The notes under the pieces were generated by a model that saw only the letters and a list, made by a program, of their open reading frames with translations, was not told the origin of the DNA and did no database searches. A stretch of 64,000 bases of DNA from JAJFJD01 sp965228695 (GTDB lineage: Bacteria > Pseudomonadota > Alphaproteobacteria > UBA8366). This document shows positions 58,064-64,000 of the stretch, piece after piece. Position numbers and translations under genes: made by a program. The stretch lies in contig CBDDIB010000002.1 of the NCBI GenBank assembly GCA_965228695.1, positions 4,774,001 through 4,838,000 on the forward strand, given 5' to 3'. The stretch's first letter is position 1; every line of letters begins with the position of its first letter.

Positions 58064-58203
58064 TGATTAATCCTTTGTTCACGGCTTCCGCTTGAATATT
58101 AAGCCGTTAGCGGGCCCGCGCAAATATCGCATGAGAGCTTTGCAAGATAAGCCGGCTCTGGCATAACCATGGCCATCCGCACATGACGTAAGAGAACGCC
58201 TAG

Positions 58204-59517
58204 ATGATTCCACGCTACAGCCGTCCGGAAATGGCGGCGATATGGGAACCGGCCAACCGATTTCGAATCTGGTTCGAGATCGAGGCTCATGCCTGCGACG
58301 CGCAGGCCGAACTCGGGGTTATTCCCACGGAAGCGGCGGAAGCGGTCTGGCAGCGCGGAGACAAAAGCTATACGGCCGACCGGATCGCCCGCATCGACGA
58401 GATCGAGCGCGAGACCCATCACGACGTCATCGCCTTTTTGACCGAGCTATCGGAACATGTCGGCGACGAAGCGCGCTTCGTCCATCAGGGCATGACGTCG
58501 TCGGACGTGCTCGATACCTGCCTCGCCGTTCAAATGAAGCAGGCGGCGGACATTCTGCTCGCCGACCTGACGAAACTGCTGGACGCAATCGAGACACGGG
58601 CGCGCGAGCACAAGTTCACCGTCTGCATCGGCCGCAGCCACGGCATCCACGCGGAACCAACGACTTTCGGCGTCAAGCTGGCCGGTCACTACGCGGAATT
58701 CGCCCGCTGCCGCGACCGCCTGGAAACTGCCCGCGCGGAAATTGCCACCTGCGCAATCTCCGGCGCGGTCGGCACCTTCGCCAACATCGATCCGCAGGTC
58801 GAAGTGCATGTCGCCGAAAAATTGGGCCTGCAGGCCGAACCCGTCTCGACCCAGATCATCCCGCGCGACCGGCACGCGGCCTTTTTCGCGACGCTCGGCG
58901 TCATCGCCTCGGCGATCGAGCGGCTGGCCACGGAAGTCCGGCATCTGCAGCGCACCGAGTTGCGCGAGGCGGAGGAATACTTCGCGCCCGGGCAAAAGGG
59001 ATCGTCGGCGATGCCGCACAAGCGCAATCCGGTGCTGACCGAGAACCTGTGCGGTTTGGCCCGTCTCGTCCGCTCGGCCGTGACGCCGGCGCTGGAGAAC
59101 GTCGCCGTCTGGCACGAGCGCGACATCTCGCATTCCTCCGTAGAGCGGGTCATCGGCCCGGACGCCACCGTCAACCTGGATTTCGCGCTGGCGCGCCTTA
59201 CCGGCGTGGTGGAGAAACTGCTGGTCTATCCCGACGCGATGAAGGCCAATTTGGAGAAACTCGGCGGACTGCACAATTCGCAACGGGTGCTGCTCGCCCT
59301 GACACAGAAGGGCATGAGCCGCGAAGGCGCCTATCAGGCGGTACAGCGGAACGCGATGGATGTCTGGCACGGCAACGGCGCCTTTCTGAACTTACTGAAG
59401 GGCGACCGCGAAATCGCCGAATACCTGGCGCAGGATGAGCTCGAAGGGCTTTTCGACCTGGGCTATCACACGAATCACGTGGACACGATCTTCACCCGCG
59501 TGTTCGGGTCCGCATAG
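58204..59517 (+). CDS. purB: Adenylosuccinate lyase
   Basis: A 437-residue adenylosuccinate lyase acting twice in purine synthesis (SAICAR to AICAR and adenylosuccinate to AMP). The fumarase superfamily signature KGSSAMPHKRNP, with the second active-site region GRSHGIHAEPTTFG and HQGMTSSDVLDTCLA, is complete. Length matches the type of alphaproteobacteria. The ATG at 58204 has little RBS. It is followed by the helical repeat protein 6 bases later, and the two may be an operon. Confidence 0.97.
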   Translation: MIPRYSRPEMAAIWEPANRFRIWFEIEAHACDAQAELGVIPTEAAEAVWQRGDKSYTADRIARIDEIERETHHDVIAFLTELSEHVGDEARFVHQGMTSSDVLDTCLAVQMKQAADILLADLTKLLDAIETRAREHKFTVCIGRSHGIHAEPTTFGVKLAGHYAEFARCRDRLETARAEIATCAISGAVGTFANIDPQVEVHVAEKLGLQAEPVSTQIIPRDRHAAFFATLGVIASAIERLATEVRHLQRTELREAEEYFAPGQKGSSAMPHKRNPVLTENLCGLARLVRSAVTPALENVAVWHERDISHSSVERVIGPDATVNLDFALARLTGVVEKLLVYPDAMKANLEKLGGLHNSQRVLLALTQKGMSREGAYQAVQRNAMDVWHGNGAFLNLLKGDREIAEYLAQDELEGLFDLGYHTNHVDTIFTRVFGSA

Positions 59518-59526
59518 GAGGCAATG

Positions 59527-61446
59527 ATGGTGCGCCCGGCGCTGCTGTTCCTGCCAGCCTTGCTGCTTTGCACCGCAGGCACGGCGATGGCCGCCGACGA
59601 CATTCCATCGACATCACCAAAACCGGCGGGAAAAGACGGCAAGGCCGCGGTCGACCCCGTCACGGAAGCCGTGCGGCAGGACATTCTGACGCAGCTGCGG
59701 ATTGCCGCCATCGCCTTGAGCGATCCCGAGGACCAGGGCGAAGCGCTGTCCGGTATTGTCGGCGCCTTCCTGAAATACGGCCGGGTCAAGGACGCGCAGA
59801 TCGATTTCCGGGTCATCAGCACGCCCCTTTGGAAAGCGCACGCGCTCGTTCACTTCGCGCGATACGAACGCAAAAAGAACGGCATTTTGAAGGCGCGCCG
59901 TATTCTTCGGGATGCCTCGAGACTCATCAGCGATGACATCGAGGGGCGCGATAAGGGCCACGTCCTGAGCCTAATCAGCCAACGGCAGGCGGAATACGCG
60001 GATTTCACGGGCGCCCGGCAAACGGCGAAACGCATCCCCGAACCGTTCGAGCGCGTTGGAAAACTCCTTGAACTGGCGCGAATGCAAAGCGGATCGCCGG
60101 TCCCCGCCATCTCAAAAGACGCCCGAACCACATTTACCGCAGCGCTCGCGGAAGCGAAGGAAATCCCAGCGGGGCGCGCAGAACGAGTCCGCCTGCTGCT
60201 TCGGGTGGCGCAGGCGATGGCCGGTCACAAGCAAAAACCGTTGGCGGTCAAGACACTTGAATACGCCTACCGCTATCTTCACCAAGTTCGGATCGACGAC
60301 CATACGAAATTGCTGGCGAGCCTCGCCGCCGCATTCGTGGATGCCGGCAACACCGTCCGGGCAATGAACATCTTGCGGTCGCTCAAGCAGGAGACGGAGC
60401 ATGCCCGGACTTTGGCGTCGATCGCCCGGGCCATCGCCATGAACGGATCGATCGAAGGGGCGGCGCCCCTTTTCTTCCTCGCGCTTCAGGACCTGGAGGC
60501 GATCACCGATCCTTTGGTAAAACGCGACCTGCTGACCCATATCATCAAGGAACAAACGCGCGCCGGCAGGCTTGCCGATGCCTTCACCGCGATCGGGCAG
60601 GTGAAGGACAAAAAATACCAGCAAGGCATGATGTTCGCGATGGGACAGGTCCTTCTGGAAATGGGGAAGCCGGAGGAAGCGCTCAAACTCGTCGACTACA
60701 TTCCGAATGTCGGCATGCGCGCGCAGCTCTTCGCACATGCCGCGCGGCACCGTGCGAAACTGGGCGCACGCGCCTCGGCGGCGGACCTGTTGCAAAAGGC
60801 CCTCGCGCCGACCGGCGTCGCCCCCAAACCGGAGATGCTGATCGACGCGATACCGCTCGTTCGCGAGGTGTTGACTGAGATCGGCAACACGCCGAAACGG
60901 AAAGAAATACTGCTGCAGATCGCCGACAATTTGCGGATCATTCCGGACAAACCGATCAAAGTTCCCGTCATGACCCGCCTCGCGCAGGCCGAAATTCGCG
61001 AAGACAAGAAGGAAGCCGCCGAACGGTCGCTCGGGCTCGCCTGGCGTATCGCCTGGTTCAGCAAGGATCAGGAAGTTTTCCCAGAGCTCCTGAACAAGAT
61101 CGCGCGCGCCCAACTCGACATCGGCGAATTGCTTCTGGCCTTCGATACGGCCGCGCGAATTCCGGACCGGTTTTCCGAAGATCCGGACGCATCGATAACA
61201 CGCGCGGACATCCGCGACCTGCCAAAATACAAAGCGCTTACGGCGGTGGCGGTGGCTGCCGTGAAACGCGGTCAAGGATCGTTGGCGCTGCGCGCGGCCC
61301 GCAAAATAAGCCACCCGTCAGGTCGGGCCAACGCCTATCATCAGGTTGCGTTGTCTATTCCGCATCGAACGCAAGAAGCCAAGACGGCGGTGAAAAAGGG
61401 CCGGTCACTGTCGCGACCGGATAGCTTCAACAGAGAGACCCCCTGA
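59527..61446 (+). CDS. Large secreted helical-repeat protein of unknown function
   Basis: A 639-residue protein with a signal peptide (LLFLPALLLCTAGTAMA). The mature part is nearly all alpha-helix in repeats of about 35-40 residues resembling TPR or Sel1-like hairpins, e.g. GRVKDAQIDFRVISTPLWKAHALVHFARYERKKNGILKARRILRDASRLI and FTGARQTAKRIPEPFERVGKLLELARM. Such scaffolds bind other proteins; no catalytic motif is seen. The second ATG (59527) lies 5 bases after AGGAGG, better spaced than 59524. It directly follows purB. Function unknown; restricted to relatives is possible. Confidence 0.7.
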   Translation: MVRPALLFLPALLLCTAGTAMAADDIPSTSPKPAGKDGKAAVDPVTEAVRQDILTQLRIAAIALSDPEDQGEALSGIVGAFLKYGRVKDAQIDFRVISTPLWKAHALVHFARYERKKNGILKARRILRDASRLISDDIEGRDKGHVLSLISQRQAEYADFTGARQTAKRIPEPFERVGKLLELARMQSGSPVPAISKDARTTFTAALAEAKEIPAGRAERVRLLLRVAQAMAGHKQKPLAVKTLEYAYRYLHQVRIDDHTKLLASLAAAFVDAGNTVRAMNILRSLKQETEHARTLASIARAIAMNGSIEGAAPLFFLALQDLEAITDPLVKRDLLTHIIKEQTRAGRLADAFTAIGQVKDKKYQQGMMFAMGQVLLEMGKPEEALKLVDYIPNVGMRAQLFAHAARHRAKLGARASAADLLQKALAPTGVAPKPEMLIDAIPLVREVLTEIGNTPKRKEILLQIADNLRIIPDKPIKVPVMTRLAQAEIREDKKEAAERSLGLAWRIAWFSKDQEVFPELLNKIARAQLDIGELLLAFDTAARIPDRFSEDPDASITRADIRDLPKYKALTAVAVAAVKRGQGSLALRAARKISHPSGRANAYHQVALSIPHRTQEAKTAVKKGRSLSRPDSFNRETP

Positions 61447-61479
61447 ATGCCGACAACGGTGCGGCATCGGTCGAGACAT

Positions 61480-61803
61480 TTAGATCTGTTCGGCGATCTG
61501 TTGTTTCGCTTCCTCGAACAAGGCCGTCATCTTCTTTCGAACCGCCGCTTCGTCTGCATCGACGCCCTTGCCCTGTAAGTCGGCGACAACCTTGCGCAGC
61601 ACGTCGTCATCACCCGGCTCGTCGAAATCGGAGGCGACGACATCCTTCGCGTAGGCTTCGGCATCCTGACCGTCTAGCCCGATCTGTTCCGCGGCCCACA
61701 AGCCCAGCAATCGGTTACGGCGCGCCGTCACTTTGAACTGAAGCTCTTGATCTTTCTGGAATTTTGCTTCGAACGCCTTCTCGCGATCGCTAAACTGAGT
61801 CAT
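61480..61803 (-). CDS. DUF1476 protein, F1-ATPase inhibitor (zeta subunit)
   Basis: A 107-residue protein of the DUF1476 family, which in Paracoccus is the zeta subunit inhibiting ATP hydrolysis by F1. FSDREKAFEAKFQKDQELQFKVTARRNRLLGLWAAEQIGLDG and the following AEAYAKDVVASDFDEPGDDDVLRKVVADL match closely. The charged N-terminal helix inserts into the enzyme. It supports alphaproteobacterial origin of the window. RBS AGGTAGG precedes the ATG at 61803. Confidence 0.95.
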   Translation of the reverse strand: MTQFSDREKAFEAKFQKDQELQFKVTARRNRLLGLWAAEQIGLDGQDAEAYAKDVVASDFDEPGDDDVLRKVVADLQGKGVDADEAAVRKKMTALFEEAKQQIAEQI

Positions 61804-61945
61804 ATCAACCTACCTTACTTCTTGGGGCTTTGTTGGCGGGTCCCACCGGGACATCTCATTAACTGCATATAACCATCTTTGCACCGATTTTCCATATCCT
61901 CCGGGTTTCGCACCTGTGACATTTCTATGCTATGCGGAGGCCGAA

Positions 61946-62710
61946 ATGTGTACCGTGACCCTTCTCCGCCGCCCCGGCCACCGTTGGCCCGTGCTGATCG
62001 CCGCCAATCGAGACGAAATGTTGGACCGGCCCTGGGACCCGCCGGGACCGCACTGGCCGGATCGTCCCGAGGTGATCGCCGGACGCGACCGGCTGGCTGG
62101 CGGCACTTGGCTCGGCTGGAACGCCACCGGCGTCACGGCGGCGGTACTCAACCGGGAAGGGTCCCTGGGCCCGGCGGACGACAAACGAAGCCGTGGCGAA
62201 CTGGTGCTGGATGCGCTGGACTACACGGACGCGCAGGACGCCGCGGAGGCGCTGGCGGCGCTCGACCCTGCGGCCTACCGAAGTTTCAATCTGGTGATCG
62301 CCGACAATCGGGATGCGTTCTGGTTGAGCGGCCGCGACGGCGCACGCGCGGTGGAGGTCACGTCCCTGCCGGACGGCATCTCGATGCTGACCTCGGCCGA
62401 TCTGAACGATACGTCCCATGGCCGGATCGAAACCTATCTGCCGCAGTTCGAGGCAGCCGCGGTTCCCGACCCCGATACCGGCGATTGGGCGGCCTGGACC
62501 GCGATCCTGCAGGATCCGTATGGCGCACCCGGCCACGGCACCAGCGGCGCCATGTGCATCGTGACCGACTACGGTTACGGCACGGTTTCCAGCAGCCTGA
62601 TCGCCCTCGCCTCGCCGGAAGCGGTGAGCGAACAGGTCGAGAATATCTGGCTGTTCGCCGCCGGTCGGCCCGATACCGCGCCATTCGAGCGCGTCCCTTT
62701 GCCCACATGA
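61946..62710 (+). CDS. NRDE family protein (Ntn-hydrolase-like)
   Basis: A 254-residue protein that starts MCTVTLLRR with Cys2, the conserved N-terminal residue of this Ntn-hydrolase-like group, followed by PVLIAANRDEMLDRPW (the NRDE motif), GRDRLAGGTWLGWNATGVTAAVLNR and SADLNDTSHGR. Its eukaryotic relatives include TANGO2. The enzymatic role is not known. RBS GGAGG 6 bases before the ATG at 61946 decides the start against 61916. Upstream 142 bases are shared with DUF1476. Confidence 0.9.
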   Translation: MCTVTLLRRPGHRWPVLIAANRDEMLDRPWDPPGPHWPDRPEVIAGRDRLAGGTWLGWNATGVTAAVLNREGSLGPADDKRSRGELVLDALDYTDAQDAAEALAALDPAAYRSFNLVIADNRDAFWLSGRDGARAVEVTSLPDGISMLTSADLNDTSHGRIETYLPQFEAAAVPDPDTGDWAAWTAILQDPYGAPGHGTSGAMCIVTDYGYGTVSSSLIALASPEAVSEQVENIWLFAAGRPDTAPFERVPLPT

Positions 62711-62777
62711 GCTACCGCCCTATTTCGACTAGAATATTCGACATAATGGACCCCCGCCCAGATCAAGGAACGATCGT

Positions 62778-63929
62778 ATGACGACGCCGTTGCAGTTCGA
62801 GCCGAACGACCTTCCGCCGGAGACCGAAATCCTGCGCCAGGAAGTACGGGAATTCCTTGCGGAAAATCTCAAAGACTACTCGGCAGGCACCCTCGCGAAA
62901 TCCTGGGTCCACGGCGATCCGGCGTTCAGCCGCAAGGTCGGGGAACGCGGCTGGATCGGCATGACGTGGCCGAAGGAATACGGCGGCCATGAGCGGTCGG
63001 CGATCGAGCGCTATGTCATGGTCGAGGAAATGCTGGCCGTGGGCGCCCCGGTCGGGCTGCATTGGGTCGCGGACCGGCAAAGCGGACCGCTGATCCTGGA
63101 GTTCGGGACGGAGCAACAGCGCCAAAAGGTTCTACCCAAGATCGCCAGCGGCGAGGCGTTTTTCTGCATCGGTATGAGCGAACCGGACTCGGGCTCCGAC
63201 CTCGCCTCCGTCCGGACCAAGGCGGAAAAGGTCGACGGCGGATGGGTCGTGAACGGCACGAAGGTTTGGACCTCCTACGCGCACAAGTGCCAGTACATGA
63301 TCGGCCTGTTCCGCACCGACAGCACCGTCGAGAAGAAGCATGAAGGTCTGTCGCAGTTCCTCGTCGATCTCGACAATCCGAGGATCACGATCAGCCCGAT
63401 CCACAACCTGACCGGCGATCACGACTTCAATCAGGTCCATTTCGAAGACGCTTTCCTGCCGGACGACAGCATCGTCGGCGCGCCTGGCGACGGCTGGAAA
63501 CAGGTAATCGCGGAACTCGCCTTCGAGCGCGCCGGTCCGGAACGCTATATGAGCAACTTCCCGATGATCACGCAGATGGTGCGGGAGGCGACCCAGGATC
63601 CTGGCGAACGCACCGCCGAGGGCATCGGCCGCATGGCGGCGCAGATCGCGACCCTGCGCGAGATGTCGCTGTCGGTCGCGGGCATGCAACAGGCCGGCAA
63701 GGACCCGGCGCTGCAGGGCAGCGTGGTTAAGGAAGTGGGCGTCAGCTTCGAACAGGAAATCCCCCACATCGCGCACGACCTGTTCGGCACCCAACCCCTG
63801 CTGGACGGTGCCAGCGACTATGACGAGTCGCTGGCCTATGCCACACAGGCGTCGGTGTCCTTCTCGCTCCGCGGCGGAACGCGGGAGATCGTGCGCGGCA
63901 TCATCGCCCGGGGACTCGGCCTGCGATGA
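62778..63929 (+). CDS. Acyl-CoA dehydrogenase (first of a pair)
   Basis: A 383-residue FAD-dependent acyl-CoA dehydrogenase: LRQEVREFLAENLKDYS, IGMTWPKEYGGHERSAIERYVM, FCIGMSEPDSGSDLASVRTKAEKVDGGWVVNGTKVWTSYAH (FAD/substrate binding) and C-terminal SLRGGTREIVRGIIARGLGLR. The catalytic Glu/Asp region is displaced as in many paralogues. It introduces a double bond next to an acyl-CoA thioester. Its stop codon overlaps the next start (ATGA), so it is coupled to a second dehydrogenase cut by the window, a common heterodimer arrangement in steroid or branched-acid catabolism. Confidence 0.93.
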   Translation: MTTPLQFEPNDLPPETEILRQEVREFLAENLKDYSAGTLAKSWVHGDPAFSRKVGERGWIGMTWPKEYGGHERSAIERYVMVEEMLAVGAPVGLHWVADRQSGPLILEFGTEQQRQKVLPKIASGEAFFCIGMSEPDSGSDLASVRTKAEKVDGGWVVNGTKVWTSYAHKCQYMIGLFRTDSTVEKKHEGLSQFLVDLDNPRITISPIHNLTGDHDFNQVHFEDAFLPDDSIVGAPGDGWKQVIAELAFERAGPERYMSNFPMITQMVREATQDPGERTAEGIGRMAAQIATLREMSLSVAGMQQAGKDPALQGSVVKEVGVSFEQEIPHIAHDLFGTQPLLDGASDYDESLAYATQASVSFSLRGGTREIVRGIIARGLGLR

Positions 63930-64000
63930 GCGAACTCAAGGATATATTGCAGGAGTCGGTGACCCGGCTGTTCGGCGACATGGTCACCCGCGACGTGCTG
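63926..64000 (+). CDS. Second acyl-CoA dehydrogenase, start only
   Basis: The frame opened by the ATG at 63926 reads MSELKDILQESVTRLFGDMV and runs off the window. It overlaps the preceding dehydrogenase by 4 bases, and the N-terminal helix ELKDILQESVTRLFGD is typical of ACAD paralogues that pair with a larger partner. Only 25 codons are visible, so the family call rests mostly on context. Confidence 0.6.
   Translation, partial: MSELKDILQESVTRLFGDMVTRDVL

Noticed and set aside
61447..61467. ATGCCG...CGGCAT hairpin between the helical-repeat gene and DUF1476 as a terminator
   Set aside because: Stem of six base pairs with no T tract; too weak to call.

Overview
The window is G+C-rich chromosomal DNA of an alphaproteobacterium, most likely a free-living, metabolically versatile Rhodospirillales-type lineage. 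The main support is a DUF1476 gene (the F1-ATPase zeta-type inhibitor, restricted to Alphaproteobacteria), a PleC/PdhS-like histidine kinase, and many catabolic genes for organic acids and CoA thioesters, including tripartite tricarboxylate transporter (TTT) genes. No replication origin, prophage, CRISPR array, transposase or rRNA operon is visible. The genus cannot be fixed from the sequence alone.

Region by region. 1-6.6 kb: minus-strand single genes (RidA, persulfide-dioxygenase-like MBL protein, DinB, epoxide-hydrolase-like protein, an orphan TTT binding protein with its own terminator and operator-like palindrome, a class III aminotransferase). 6.8-7.3 kb: tRNA-Leu(UAA) and a decayed second tRNA. 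7.3-12.7 kb: stress and surface genes (host-attachment protein, App1-like phosphatase, clade 3-like catalase, EF-hand protein, small membrane/lipoproteins). 12.9-14.4 kb: truncated haemoglobin plus ferredoxin-type reductase, resembling a flavohaemoglobin split over two genes. 14.4-19.6 kb: phosphodiesterase, CinA, two tandem class II aldolases, an LLM oxidoreductase. 19.8-21.1 kb: soluble histidine kinase with a degenerate receiver domain.

21.1-28.9 kb holds the most coherent system: a minus-strand set IclR regulator - RraA-like aldolase - TctC - TctB - TctA - isocitrate lyase/PEP mutase-family lyase - aconitase-family large subunit - small subunit. It looks like import plus hydration plus C-C cleavage of a (methyl-)substituted dicarboxylate. 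29-31 kb is a copper-delivery module (Cys-containing small secreted protein, PCuAC, SCO1), followed by a second ICL/PEPM paralogue divergent from an MmgE/PrpD protein.

33-49 kb is mostly catabolic and housekeeping: asparaginase, SfsA, a second LeuCD pair linked to a PhyH oxygenase, enoyl-CoA hydratase, 3-hydroxyisobutyrate-dehydrogenase-type enzyme, CaiB CoA-transferase, TauD oxygenase, SGNH protein, mesaconyl-C4-CoA-hydratase-like protein, Map, RadC, RidA, nitronate monooxygenase and a hydrolase. 49-64 kb contains a BisC-like molybdoenzyme, gamma carbonic anhydrase, two further class II aldolases, a dihydroxyphthalate-decarboxylase-like protein, a second SCO1, PurB, a large secreted helical-repeat protein, DUF1476, NRDE and acyl-CoA dehydrogenases.

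Three intergenic repeat loci are visible: two of the CCTCATGCTGAGCTTGTCGAAG type, and a 167-bp multi-hairpin MITE-like element. Three small genes are supported mainly by ribosome-binding sites (10632, 12715 and 57256).
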